64,000 bases of DNA from Nymphaea colorata (GCF_008831285.2 NC_045138.2:3824143-3888142), one strand, 5' to 3'. Counted from the stretch's first letter, positions 38,101 through 49,760 are shown. The notes: generated from the letters alone by a model not told the origin. A program made the numbers and translations.

Positions 38101-41100
38101 TGCCAAGTCGTCGAATAGCAGAGACATCAGTCACTTCTGCAGCATCCATAAATTCCATTGTCAGCAGCCTACTGGTACTCAAATTCCAGTACACCTTTGG
38201 AGCATATATGTAGTTTACAAGATGAGGAGAGAGCTTCTTAAAGTTTTCCAAGCACTTCTCACTGTTCTTGGCCTCATATAAGAAGTCCAACTCCTGATTT
38301 GGAAAAAGGGGAGAAAAAATGCCTCAACTCTGCAGCCTTAAGTTTCAGAAATTAACATTTGTAAGGTTCACACAAAAGGTAGCCTTATCGATTAGAAAAA
38401 CAATCAACTGTCAAACATGCTTGAATATGTAACTGGACATATAATTTCACAAAAACCAAAGAAGAAAGGAAAAAAAGCAAAGCACTAGGGATTCAGAAAA
38501 GCTAGCTAGATGACCCACATGTAACTCTTAATTCAATAGCACCAATAAAAAGTACAAAGATATGTACGTCCCATGATAAAGCAGGATACACATAATTTTG
38601 GCAGCTCCGTTTTGTGACCTGATTCTTTGAAATTTTATGCAACAGTTTGATCCAAGTGGGGGTGGACCTTTCTCCGAAATTTTTATCCTTTCAAACTCAC
38701 ATCTTGTTTCTATCCATTCTCCCCCTGTCATCCCAATTATTAAGAATTAAGATTTCATATCCATTGGCATGTCCCTTTTTTGTCTCTACAAGAAGATGAA
38801 GATAAAATCTTCCTCCAACAAGCAACACTCCTTCACTCAAAGGCTGGAAATGGGTGGTCAGCTGAGAAAAGAGCAGTGCATATGATAATTGCAGACAGAG
38901 TACTTACAGACTCATCAATGGGATTTTACTGGGTCCCAAATTCCCAACAAAGATAGTGGCAAACTTTTTGTGCTTTTCTCCTAGATTGAATCTTTAGAAT
39001 CTCGTGATTTTAGTCACTGGAATTCCAATGATAATTTATTTCAATTTTCATCATACAACAGTTTGGCTGTGCACTGAAACTATTACTCGCTTGATATGCA
39101 GATTGACTGAAACAAGTCTTTCCTCGCTGAGGTTTACCTGAGCTGAGTTCAGCTAACCCATGCTTCATTGAAATCTAAGAAAGAGAACATTTCATGACCA
39201 TCACATGAGCACCTTAAGAAGTCATTCAAACATACTTGCAATGCACCATCACTGTGGAAAGAAAGAAAGTCCAGATTCCTTCTAAAGGAAAGACTTGAAA
39301 CATTTGGATATATCAAAACACGACTTTGCCCTTCAAGAACAAGATCAAAATCAATGAAACAGCAACACCATTAGATTAGATGATTCCTTCTAAAGGAAGG
39401 ACTTGAAACATTTGGATGCATCAAAACATGACTTTGCCCTTCAAGAACAAGATCAAAATCAATGAAACAGCACACATTAGATACAACACTGATGATAGCT
39501 TCTCACACTAGTCTATTTGTTAAGTTCTTGTTTAACCAACCACAACTTGACAATACATAAAAGGAGGTTGAGACCCTTTTATTGTGTTTCAAACATTGTC
39601 ACATATATCGTATACGGGTATTATACGGCAAGGAATTTCTTGGGTATAATACGGCAAAGTTGTATATCTAGGGAATATCTCAGCAATTTTTTTTAAATTT
39701 AAAACATTTAATAAATCCTGAAAATTATAAAAAAATAAAAAAAATGCAAAAAAACACATAATATACGTTTTTTTCACATTTTTTATTTTATGGCGTTTTT
39801 TTGAAAAAAGACGCGTCTAATTGTCGTTTTATACGGCTGACTTATTTCTTGGATATTATACGTGTTTTTTCGAATAATACTTTTCTTTGAATATTGCATG
39901 TTTTTTTCGAATATTACGCGTTTTATGTGACAATGGTTTCAGATTAACTTATATCGACAAATTGTGTTTCGCCATGCCAACTAAAGTGGGATACCAACAT
40001 GATATGGGCAGAAACTGCAAATCATCTGATATAAACATGAAAGGGGAGAAAAATTAAGAAAAAAAAGACACTTACTTTTGAGGAAGAATTTGTGCTGCCA
40101 CCATTTATATTTAGACAAATGGAGAGATAAATGGAAAATAAAAATAACGCGAGGAAAAACGGCAACAAACTCACCTTTGGAAGGCTCTCGCGAATTTCTT
40201 CAACCAACCACCTAAAATTTATATTTTTTAATATTCATGAACTCTTACAAACTCATGAACAATCAAAAGAATTGGGTGTCAAAGAGACTTGATATGCTAT
40301 TCTGAAAACAAATCAGCATTATCTGCAGCAATCTTACCTATAATCAAATGCAGGAAAACACCAATTCAAGAAATTGACAATCAAATCCACCATTGCAGTA
40401 TCTATGGCCGCAGTGTCTGTCAAATGAGTATGTTGAACCTGAAAACTCAAAATGTATACATGGATGGAACTCAAAAAATCAAAGACCCCAGCAGATAGTA
40501 GAGCATATATGCGTGCCGTAAAACTGGACGAAATTAAAAATAGAAGTACCTTGACTGCAACTTTTTTCCCATCATGAGTTCGAGCAGCATGGACTTGTGC
40601 TAGAGAAGCACTTGCTAATGGAACTGGGTCAAATTCCACAAAGACCTGCAGAATATAGTAATGCTCAACAAATAAGTTCTACCCTAAGTAACAGGAGCAT
40701 GGACTTTCCGGACATAACCATGTCGGCACGACATTTTTTGACATGGGTATTTTGGACTGGGTCTAGGTCAGACCTGATTCAAAATGATTAATTTTAAAGT
40801 GATCTTTTTTAAAACACATGCTGCCATCTTTCCAAAAATAAAAAACTCCTTGTTCGGTGCTCTCTTGAAAACTGCTAGAGAGAGAGACAGAGTGAGAGAG
40901 AAAGAGAGCGGAAGGACGTTTTTCTTTTCTAAATTTACTTTAATAACTACTGATTTTGTCTAAATTAAGAAAATAAGTTCAAGTTTCAGAAATATGCAAA
41001 TTACTAGTTGACATTACAAAAATAATGTATATTTTCTTAACTCCTACTGAATAGTTGTTTTGTATGTTAAATATAAGTTTTGCTGTACATATATATAGCC

Positions 41101-44100
41101 ATACCAGCATACCCCCATATCCATATTTTCCAAAATTTCTGAGTCCGAACCTATAGTATAGAGCTTATCTGTAACGATCCAGTTGGTAGATCCCAACCCA
41201 CCCACTAGTAGCTTCTGTTGCGGCCCAAAAAAGGCTATGAACCAGCACAATCAATTACTGAACAACCCTTTTTATAAGCCATTGAAGATTCCTTGCAAAC
41301 TTCAGTACGAGACTAAACTCTGAAAGTGGGGCAATACAATATCTACACTCCATACATATCCTACCTGCACTCATGTCATTTAGTTCTACCAATTTAAAAC
41401 TGGAAACATTTAAATGCAAAATGCTTAGACTTATGAGAGATCTCTAATCGATGTTAAACAAAAAATTTTATGGTATTCTAGACATACTTTAGACAATATA
41501 TCGTATATGAGGTCAAATGTGATGACGTAAGAGCATCGACTTTCTATTCTTGAGTTGAAAGTTTGAAACCATAGTCATAAAAATTATTTTTCGAGTTTTT
41601 GTTCGTGAGGCTTTTCTTGAGTACTAATTGGAACATTTTGGTTTTCTTTAGATGCTCATGAAAATTTAAAAAATATACAAAAATTACTGATTAAAATGTA
41701 GAAAGAAACCCAAAAATAAAATGTAGTAAAAAAAAAAAGATTTTGCAAGTCTCCTGAAAATGTTACTATATTTTCAAAAATGTGATATTTTCTAGCTTTT
41801 AATTTCACTTGATTTTGATGTTCTTATCACGATAATTTGTAAATGTCACCAACATTCATGACTACACTTGAAAGATTTCTTAGCAATACCTCATTCTCTG
41901 CAAAGCTCTAGGGCTTTTAAACAAAAGGCACCACCAACTTTAAAACTCAAATCTATCATTCCATGTATGCTATAAAATCCTCCCTCTTTGAAGAAAAAGG
42001 ATTAGCAAAAATTGATCAAAAGCTTGTACATGTAAAAATGTTAAGTATGATGTTTAATGTAAGCATTGTGAGGAGCAAGTTATTTTATTCAGCAACTCTT
42101 TAATTTCTGTCATTATTATTTCTGAATGCTTTTAAGTTAGTAATTTCCTTTGTACTGGGTCGGGTCTAGTTAGAGTGTGCAACCCAACCCAGCACGTCAT
42201 GTACTTAAGCCCTCTTAAGGGATAATCAAACCCTAATGAAGAATAATCTTTGACGTGAAGAGAAGCTGGGCTTCCTACGGCTGTGTGTGTGAGTGCTGCA
42301 GCGAGTGGCTGCTATGGGAGTTAGCCGATCTGAGGCTAACAAGGTATCAGAGCTTCAGCAATCATGACGGAGAGAGTCACCGCGTGTGACGCCATTGCAG
42401 CGGTGGAACAACACCTAAATCAAGTGGAAGCAGTGATCGGCGGCCTGGAAGGGCGGATGCATGGGATGGATCAACGCCTGAACACAGTGGACGCAAGATT
42501 GGAGGCCATGTTGGTGGAGCAGCGGGCGATGTCGGCACTCTTGCGTGAAAGCCTACGACAAGGTTCCCGGCAGCAATCGCTTGATTCAGATCAGACCCAA
42601 TTGGACGAGCGTAGGGAACAAGGTTCGCCAAGGAACGGTGGCGCAACCTGGCGCCCGGGAAAGATGGATTTTCCTCGATTCTCTGGAGATGACCTGATCA
42701 GTTGGGTGTTCCATGCCGAACAATATTTCGATTGCCAAGGAATCGTGGGTGATGAAAGAGCGCGTCACGCGACGGTTTACTTCGAAGGAGCAGCGGTGCG
42801 TTGGTTCCGTTCATTGGTGTCGCAGCAAGGGAGACCGGACTGGGCAGAGCTCACGGCGCGCTTTGGCCCGTCGGCGTATCTCGACTACAATGTAGAGTTG
42901 TCAAGCATTAAACAATCGGGTACGATGTTGGAGTACCGGGAACATTTTTGAGGCATTGATGAATATGGTGCGTGGATGGCCCCTTCCAGCCCTCATTGGT
43001 GCATTCCTAACAGGTTTGAAGGATGAAATACGCATTGAAGTTCAAACGATGAAGCCACGAACATTAAGGGACTGCTTCGAATTAGCCTGCACAGTGGAAG
43101 AGAAAAACGAACGGCTACACACATTCACTCAGGGCACTTTTAGCAGAACGTGGCAGAAAGTGAAAACCAGCCCGTGCGAGACCTTTCATAAAACGTGGCT
43201 AGATGCGAGGACCAGCCCACACGAGAAGCCCAAATCTGACGTTTTTCCACCTGCCCTAGGAAGAAATCAGAAGGGAAATGCATCGCGCCAAGTTGTGAGA
43301 CATTAGACGCCCGAGCAAATCAATGAGAATAGACGGTTGAACCAATGTTTTCACTGCGATGAGCAGTACGTTTCGGGGCATAACTTTAAACGCATACACA
43401 TGTACCTAGTCGAGGAGAGCGACGAACCACTAGAGGCCGATGAAACTCCACCCTTGACCATGGAAAACCAGACGGTCCCCGAAATTTCGCTACATGCGTT
43501 GGCTGGAGATGAGGTTCCGCATCTCATGCGTGTGGAAGGAAAGTTGCGAGGCCGGCCCCGTCAGCGTGCTGATCGATACGGGCTCGACTCACAATTTCAT
43601 TTGTGAGAAATCTGCCTGGGCCCTGGGCTGTCATATGGAGGTTCAACCCGCCTTTGACGTGGTGGTAGGAGAAGGGAGCACCCTACGATGCAGGGGTAAG
43701 TGTCAGATGGAAAAGCTAGAGATCCAAGGCTTTCACTTTCCTGTACAGTTATATATTTTAGCCATGGCGGGAGCCGACCTGGTATTAGGCATCCAGTGGT
43801 TGCGCGAATTGGGAGAAGTGGTTTGGAATTTTGTGGGCATGAAAATGCAATTTAAGGGACCCGCGAACGAAAGGTTTACATTGGAAGCGAGCCCCAGGCG
43901 ATCTTGTTCAGAAGCACCGGCTGCCTGCATGATGAAAGGGTCGTCCGCTCTTTTCTTCTGTTGACCACTCAAGTGCAGACGCATACGGAAGAATAAGAAA
44001 TTTGATTCGGCTCCGATGAGTTGAAGAGAACGTTGCAGGAAATACTGCAGGAGTTTGAGGTAGTTTTTAGCATGCCTAAGACGCTGCCGCCAGAGAGAGG

Positions 44101-47100
44101 ATATGAACATCGTATTGAGTTGCAACCGGGACCGAACCTGTTAAATCTAGACCATACTGCTACAGCCGAGTCCAGTGAGAAACCCTCGAAGAACTTGTGC
44201 AGGAAATGCTAGCAACAAAGGTAATTCAGCCAAGTCGCAGCCCCTTTGCTTCACCCGCCTTGCTGGTCAGAAGGAAAGATGGAAGCTGGCGTATCAAAGA
44301 CAGGTACCCAATCCCCATTGTGGAAGACTTGTTAGATGAGCTTTATGACGCACGCGTCTTCTCCAAACTGGACCTCCGCTCAGGGAATCATCAGATCCGT
44401 ATGGTGAAAGATGACATTCCTAAGACAGCCTTCCACACGCATGATAGACACTACAAATTCGTCGTCATGCCTTTCGGACTAACAAATGCACCTTCCACTT
44501 TTCAGTCGCTGATGAACGACGTGTTTCGCGGCTTTCGCCCCTTCTTACGACGGTTCGTATTGGTGTTCTTTGACGACATTTTGATTTACAGCAAAGGAGA
44601 ACAAGAACACCTCCACCATTTACGGATTGTTTTAGTGGCTTTGCAGCGACACAAGCTACATGCCAAACTCTCTAAATGTGTTTTTGGTACTCCCAAGTTC
44701 TCTTATTTAGGGCATGTGATAAGTCACGGGAAGGTGAGCATGGAACAAGAAAAAGTCCAAGCGGTGAAAGGGTGGAGTACACCTAAAAACGTACGGGAGT
44801 TGCGTGCGTTCCTCGGGCTCACTGGATACTACCATAAATTTGTCAGGAATTACGGTCTGGTCGCAGCCCCTCTCACTGCCCTAACTAAGAAATGTTGTTT
44901 TACGTGGAGTATTCAAGCCGAACAAGCCTTTTAGCGGCTCAAGGAGGTAGTGACTACAGCCCCGGTTTTACAAATGCATAATTTTCAGCTTCCATTGACC
45001 GTGGAGTCAGATGCATCCGATTTGGAAGTGGGAGTTGTACTGAGCCAAGAGCAACACCCAATTGCTTATTTCAGCCGAGCAATGGGCCCGACATTTGCTA
45101 GTAAATGAGCCTATGAACGAGAAACGATCGCCATAGTCCTTGCCATCCTCAAATGGAAGCACTATCTTCTGGGGCAACAATTTATTGTCTTGACCGATCA
45201 TTGCAGCCTCAAACATTGCTGCAGCAACCCACCCTATCTTCATCATTGCAAAAGTGGATGCTGAAATTGATGAGCTTTGACTTCAAAATCTGCTATCGCA
45301 AGGGGAAAGAAAATGCAGCAACGGACGGCCTGTCCCAATCCCACGACCATCAGGTTAGTAGCTTATTTTCAATCTCACAAGTCCAGGCTCACTTGTGGGA
45401 CGAGATTCGACAGGCACACGAAAGCGCCACCTCGGTAAAGAAAATCAGGGATGAGTTGGAGTGGAATCCCCTTAAGGCGTATGGGTATGAATGGAAATCA
45501 CCATACCTATATCGCCGCTGACGCATCTTGATTCCACTCAAGTCCACCCTGTCACAAACCCTTATACATCATTACCACAATGAGCAGATGGCTGGTCATG
45601 AAGGAGTGGAAGGCCCTTACCGTCGACTGCGACCTACATTTTATTGGCCAGGAATGAAAAGAGTCATCACCGATTTTGTAAGGAGGTGCGACATCTGCCG
45701 ACGGAACAAATACGAGACCATGAAGCCAGCAGGGCTGCTTCAACCCCTTCCCACGCCAGAGCTTATATGGGAAGACATATCATTGGATTTCATAGAAGGC
45801 CTACCCTCATCTCGGGGAAAGTCTGTTATTTTGGTTGTGGTGGACCGCCTTTCAAAATATGCACATTTTGTGCCATTGTTGCACCCATATTCAGCGAAGA
45901 CGGTAGCCCGTGCTTTCCAAGATAATATTGGGAAAGCTGCATGGAATGCCCAAGTCGATAACCGGTGATAGAGATCCCATATTCATTAGTGCCTTCTGGA
46001 ATGAATATTTTCAATTACAGGGCACGAAGTTGTAGTTGAGCACAGCGTACCATCCGCAGACCAATGGCCAAACCGAGGTCGTAAACATGTGCTTAGAAAC
46101 TTACTTACGCTGTTTTGCAGGACAACGACCACGGCTTTGGGTAGAATATTTGTCGTGGGCTGAATTCACATACAACACAAGTTGGCACTCCTCTACCGGT
46201 GTCACACCATTTGAGGCAGTGTATGGGCGTCCTCCCACTATACGTCGTTATCAACCAAACACGGCGAGAGAAGAGTCAGTGGACAATCAACTCCCCTGCA
46301 TGGACGATAACCAGTGATAGAGATCCCATATTCATTAGTGCCTTCTAGAAGGAATATTTTCAGTTACAGGGCATGAAGTTGCAGTGAGCACAACGTACCA
46401 TCCGCAGACCGATGGCCAAACCGAGGTCGTAAACAGGTGCTTAAAAACTTACTATCACTGTTTTGCAAGACAACGACCACAGCTTTGGGCAGAATATTTG
46501 TCGTGGGCTGAACTTTCATACAACACAAGTTGGCACTCCTCTACCGGTGTCACACCATCGGAGGCGGTGTATGGGCGTCCTCCTCATACTATACGTAGTT
46601 ATCAACCAAACATGGCGAGAGAAGAGTCAGTGGACACTCAACTCCGCTGCAGGGACGATAACCAGTGATAGAGATCCCATATTCATTAGTTCCTTCTAGA
46701 AGGAATATTTTCAGTTACAGGGCACGAAGTTGCAGTGAGTACAGTGTACCATCCGCAGACCGATGGCCAAGCTGAGGTCGTAAACAGGTGCTTAGAAACT
46801 TACTTACACCGTTTTGTAGGACAACGACCACGGCTTTGGGCAGAATATTTGTCGTGGGCTGAATGCTCATACAACACAAGTTGGCACTCCTTTACCGATG
46901 TCACACCATTTGAGGCGGTGTATGGGCGTCCTCCTCCCACTATACGTCGTTATCAGCCAAACACGGCAAGAGACGAGTCAGTGGACACTCAACTCCGCTG
47001 CAGGGACGCCATGTTGGGAGATCTCAAGGCACATCTCGCTGCGGCGCGCAACCGGATAGTAATCCAATACAACCGGAGACACCGAGAACAGCAGTATAAC

Positions 47101-48403
47101 GTAGACAAGTGGGTGTATTTGCGTCGTCCGGCCCAAGCAGCAGCGCATCGTCGGCCACGAGGGTACAATAAGCTCGCCCCCCCTACGTTGGCCCGTTTCG
47201 CATCATCAGGCGCGTTGGCCCTCTCGCTTACGAGTTGCTACTACCGGCTGGAAGTAAAACACATCCCATCTTTCACGTCTCCAAGCTTAAGTCGTGTTCC
47301 AAACCACCAGCTGAAGAAGACATAATTTTAGAGCCCATTACTGAAGACCAGACCAGGGCTGTTCCCTTCCGCCGACTTGCCACTCGCACTATCAACCAAG
47401 ATGGGACCAAATCTCTTGAATGGTTAATCTAATGGAACAATACCGAGGAAGGCATAGCAACATGGGAGAAGGCGGAAGAAGTTACTACTCGCTTTCCAGA
47501 TTTTACACCTTGAGGACAAGGTGTTTTCGAAGGGGGGGGCAATTGTTAGGTGCAAGTTATTTTATTCAGCAACTCTTTAATTTTTGTCGTTATTATTTCT
47601 GAATGCTTTTAAGTTAGTAATTTCCTTTGTACAGGGTCAGGTCTAGTTAGAGTGTGCAACCCCACCCAGCACGTCATGTACTTAAGCCCTCTTAAGGGAT
47701 AATCAAACCCTAATGAAGAATAATCTTTGACGTGAAGAGAAGCTGGGCTTCCTATGGCTGTGTGTGTGAGTGCTGCAGCGAGTGGTTGCTGTGGGAGTTA
47801 GCCGATCCGAAGCTGACAAGCATCAGCAAGTTTTTCAATAGACTTTGTTCCAGTAGCATCTACTAGGGTAGTTTCACAACATCAAGAGACCACATGAAAG
47901 TCATACTCTTGTTGACATAACATAAGATATTAAAATGAACATTTGTCGTTTTGACTAAAAAGCCAAATGAGTATACCCCTCTGAAACTAGAAATGAGTAA
48001 TGGGTAGAGAAAGACAAGAGACACTACAGATAACTTTAACAAGGACAAAGCTAGATGATAAACAAATGTTGCCACCAATAAAGCATAAATGATCACTCTT
48101 TAAGCCATTATGCATATCGAAAGAGGAAGGACCCGAAGCACATCAGACCCTATCCAAACAGTTGCTATATTGTTGCACTTGGATGCCAGATTTTGTAGGA
48201 AATTGTCAAAGGACTTATTTTGGAATTGCAAGAAAAGTGGAGAATTTGTTGATTTCATATGGGGACATCTGGAGTTGTATTTTGTGACGAACAATTTCAG
48301 GAGGTTGTTGAGATGGTAATCTAACTGCATTACATGTTGATACAATTGTACATGCATGAACACATATGTGACAATGGACCTACCTATCCACCCACACATG
48401 AAC

Positions 48404-48448
<45 letters not shown>

Positions 48449-49680
48449 CGAGGGAGAAAAAGGCATAAATAAAAAAGATTACACATACCTCATTGGGGGT
48501 TCTACCAAGTTCCTTCACAAATACTTGGCACACTTGATTATATTTGGATACAGGACACCTGTTTAGCATGGAAGCCTTCATAATTTGCACATATTCTTTA
48601 GGAACCAAGTATTCCTACAAAGCAAAATAAATCCTTGCAGTTAAGAGTAGTTTGCCACAATGTAGGGCAGGTTAGGGAATTAATAAGATTGCTCATGCAG
48701 TTTTGGCAAGAACAACAAGAGAAAATTGTATTAGCCATATTATAATGACTTAAAAGCACTATTTTGTACATGTTGATACAATAAGGTTTTAGTTGGCAGG
48801 ATCTACTAGAAGTTGGTCATTTTTAGCAATGACTTAAAACCAGCTTCGGTATTGCTTAGTATAAACAAAATTAAACCCCGATCTAATTTTAAATGGTATT
48901 TAATACCATTCATTAACAAAACAGAAGAACTACGATTGCACCCTCGTAAAATAATTGGGTCATCCAATCTTTACACAAGCGTATTCCAAGCTCCACAACG
49001 ATGATCCATATGGATTGATTACTGTAACTACGCAATCATGGACAAGCGGCATCAGAAGATAAACTAAAACCACGAAAAACGAGCATCTTCATCTTTGATG
49101 ATTGCTAGTAGCCCATATTTTAGTGGAAAAGTCGAGCGATGAGAAGAACAAACGCCAAAAAAAAAAAGGACCCAGAAACGAGTTAACCAGAACCAGACAT
49201 GGGAATCGGATAAACCGGGAGCAAATTGAATTGTCACCTACGTAGAAGACAAAGAGCCTCACCAATTGGCCGATATGCTGTCCGAGCTTGATATAGATTC
49301 CACCATTCTGGAAGCACAAATCCCGAAGTCGACGAGCAGATCGAACATGGGCTTCGTGTTTGGCTTCCGCCCACTCCTTACTTCCGTCTGGCAGTCCCCA
49401 CAGCGAGTACTCATAATCTGAGGGCAAGAGAGCAATAAGGATACATTGGAGGAAGAAGCATGAAATGTGGTGACAGGAGAAGAGGACAATTCCCACCTAA
49501 GGCGATGATGGACGCGGTGAATGCACTGCGGAGCAGGCGAAGAGGGACAGACGTACAGATCTTCAGAGTCGTGGCTGGATCGTCTGTGGAAGCGATAGCC
49601 GCTGCCCCGCTACCGCCGAGCACCGAACATACGACTAGCCACTTAGAGGAGACACGCCGTAGCACTGAACCGGCGGCCAT
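27376..49680 (-). CDS. ABC1/UbiB-family atypical kinase, ADCK1-like, 12 exons
   Basis: Minus-strand exons: 49680-49497, 49417-49263, 48614-48489, 40645-40550, 40438-40338, 40211-40175, 38293-38075, 38006-37904, 35951-35860, 35770-35591, 28691-28578, 27573-27376. All introns are GT-AG; the exons total 1605 bases, 534 codons plus stop, with no break. Family motifs in order: KLGQ (residues 105-108), the Ala-rich loop ASASLAQVH (166-174), Lys in VAVK (184-187), HCDPHAAN (322-329) and the metal-binding DHG (351-353). The N-terminus ([14 protein letters not shown]) is hydrophobic and could target a mitochondrion or plastid. ABC1 proteins are atypical ATP-dependent kinases/ATPases often tied to isoprenoid quinone or lipid metabolism; the substrate here is unknown. 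Length is close to human ADCK1. Introns 3 (7.8 kb) and 10 (6.9 kb) are swollen by transposons. The exon 11/12 join is one or two residues shorter than I expect for relatives. Confidence 0.92.
29117..29160. repeat. (TA)n microsatellite
   Basis: About 20 TA units in intron 10 of the ABC1 kinase gene. Confidence 0.95.
29355..30316 (-). pseudogene. Internally deleted Ty1/copia element
   Basis: On the minus strand an ATG at 30316 opens a copia gag N-terminus ([19 protein letters not shown], ending NYALEENK). At about 30150 it runs directly into the C-terminal part of copia reverse transcriptase ([33 protein letters not shown]), then RNase H ([44 protein letters not shown]). Most of gag, protease, integrase and the RT core are missing in one clean junction. 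Frame breaks and stops occur at about 29745-29920. A purine tract before TGTTAAATATC (minus, 29355) marks the 3' LTR start; its other end and the 5' LTR were not delimited. It lies in intron 10 of the ABC1 kinase gene, in the same orientation. Confidence 0.85.
30856..34286 (+). mobile_element. hAT transposon copy with transposase remnant
   Basis: The left end CAGTGTTGTATGTATCG is followed by four GTATCGTACGATAC-type palindromes (30869-30990). The right end has GATACGGCGTATC, CGATACGGCTTACGATACGCG and terminal TTTTACAACAAAG. Ends and flanking blocks match the hAT MITE at 5996-6869, so both belong to one family. The 8-bp TSD is not visible here (CTTTGTTG left, TATACCAA right), so one end may have decayed. 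The copy lies in intron 10 of the ABC1 kinase gene, antisense to it. Confidence 0.85.
31358..33878 (+). pseudogene. hAT transposase, decayed
   Basis: An N-terminal BED-type zinc finger (CGFCGNTF then [12 protein letters not shown], about 31420-31490) is followed by an acidic and basic linker, then the DUF659 region carrying [20 protein letters not shown] (32180-32240) and [11 protein letters not shown]. Next are the middle region ([20 protein letters not shown]) and the C-terminal hAT dimerisation motif ([20 protein letters not shown], about 33360-33420), then an acidic tail. The frame changes at about 31490 and 32040, and stops occur at 32281, 32494 and before 32634. GT-AG-like joints are plausible at 33190-33290 and 33492-33584. 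It cannot make transposase as read. Confidence 0.93.
34320..34580. repeat. GGCCC-rich repeat element with AT-rich core
   Basis: 34326-34395 and 34488-34575 are packed with GGGCC/GGCCC motifs (for example CCCGGGCCGGGCCTGGGCC) around an AT-rich centre. This structure recurs as short dispersed insertions in many plant genomes. Ends and TSD were not fixed. It lies in intron 10 of the ABC1 kinase gene. Confidence 0.55.
34756..34998 (-). repeat. Candidate solo or TRIM-like LTR
   Basis: On the minus strand a 243-base block starts TGTTAGAGCCCCAATGG and ends TTTCCTTACA, followed at once by TGGTATTGAAG, which resembles a decayed tRNA-Met primer binding site. TG...CA ends plus a PBS-like flank suggest an LTR. 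Its start shares CCCCAATGGCTAGAT with the hairpin of the copia LTR at 2730-2760. No second LTR was found nearby. It lies within intron 10 of the ABC1 kinase gene. Confidence 0.45.
39274..39489 (+). repeat. 108-bp tandem duplication
   Basis: GATTCCTTCTAAAGGAA at 39274 recurs at 39382 with the following TTGAAACATTTGGAT and TTGCCCTTCAAGAACAAGATC intact and a few substitutions. It lies in intron 6 of the ABC1 kinase gene and is non-coding. Confidence 0.9.
39590..39935 (+). repeat. AT-rich dispersed repeat, further copy
   Basis: The block CATTGTCACATATATCGTATACGGG with TATACGGCAAAGTTGTAT resembles 23215-23260 (CATTGTCACAGATATCG, GGCAAAGTTGTATTTT). It is followed by poly-A/T tracts and TTTTTTCGAATATTACG motifs. 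It lies in intron 6 of the ABC1 kinase gene. Confidence 0.55.
42067..42341 (+). repeat. 5' LTR of the intronic chromovirus
   Basis: 275 bases from TGTGAGGAGCAAG to GAGGCTAACA, aligned end to end without gaps to 47544-47818. It contains GTACTTAAGCCCTCTTAAGGG, which may be part of the core promoter. Confidence 0.96.
42342..42356 (+). other. Primer binding site of the intronic chromovirus
   Basis: AGGTATCAGAGCTTC directly follows the 5' LTR; it matches the initiator tRNA-Met type site apart from the first base. Confidence 0.85.
42364..47510 (+). pseudogene. Chromovirus gag-pol, multiply disrupted
   Basis: Gag starts at ATG 42364 ([20 protein letters not shown]) and changes frame at about 42951. 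The zinc knuckle ([15 protein letters not shown], 43344) has lost its last Cys. Protease DTGSTHNFI is near 43575-43600. RT has [16 protein letters not shown]-like and catalytic FFDDILIYS (about 44565-44590). A TAG at 44932-44934 ends that frame where relatives have Gln. The RNase H region follows with further breaks. The integrase zinc region ([21 protein letters not shown]) and core ([15 protein letters not shown]) are followed by three tandem copies of the second half of the core. A chromodomain-like end ([15 protein letters not shown]) is at about 47460-47505. It is non-functional. Confidence 0.95.
45957..47006 (+). repeat. Triplicated 350-bp segment of the integrase core
   Basis: GATAACC(G/A)GTGATAGAGATCCC begins copies at 45957, 46306 and 46657 (units 349 and 351). 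Each carries the DRDPIFIS Asp region, YHPQT(N/D)GQ(T/A)EVVN with the catalytic Glu, YNTSWHS and EAVYGRPP. The copies differ from one another by several percent. The third continues into the normal downstream integrase. Each internal joint introduces stops. Confidence 0.95.
47529..47543 (+). other. Polypurine tract of the intronic chromovirus
   Basis: GAAGGGGGGGGCAAT lies immediately before the 3' LTR start, the standard position for plus-strand priming. Confidence 0.9.
47544..47818 (+). repeat. 3' LTR of the intronic chromovirus
   Basis: 275 bases from TGTTAGGTGCAAG to GAAGCTGACA, followed by the AGCAT target duplication. Confidence 0.96.
48408..48447. repeat. (AG)n microsatellite in intron 3 near its donor
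   Basis: About 20 AG units, about 40 bases inside intron 3 of the ABC1 kinase gene, so a (CT)n run on the sense strand close to the 5' splice site at 48488. Confidence 0.95.
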
Positions 49681-49760
49681 CACCACGCCCTCCAGGCAAG
49701 CTCTGGAATTATAAGTGGAAGAAGGGAGCGGCACTTTCGGGCCTGGCTGCGTTAGCTGGA

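Larger units (their letters stand above)
42067..47818 (+). mobile_element. Complete Ty3/gypsy chromovirus with TSDs, inside intron 3
   Basis: A 5752-bp LTR retrotransposon. The 5-bp target duplication AGCAT is at 42062-42066 and 47819-47823. LTRs of 275 bp each begin TGT and end ACA. Between them are a primer binding site, gag, protease, RT, RNase H, integrase, a degenerate chromodomain and a polypurine tract. By hand alignment the LTRs differ at about 13 of 275 positions (roughly 5%), so this is an old insertion. Short LTRs, small size and a chromodomain point to a Reina-type chromovirus; this subgrouping is inference. It is antisense to the ABC1 kinase gene. Confidence 0.96.

Noticed and set aside
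48110-48319. Plus-strand 69-codon frame ([15 protein letters not shown]...)
   Set aside because: It lies in intron 3 of the minus-strand kinase gene, has no recognisable family and no splice support.
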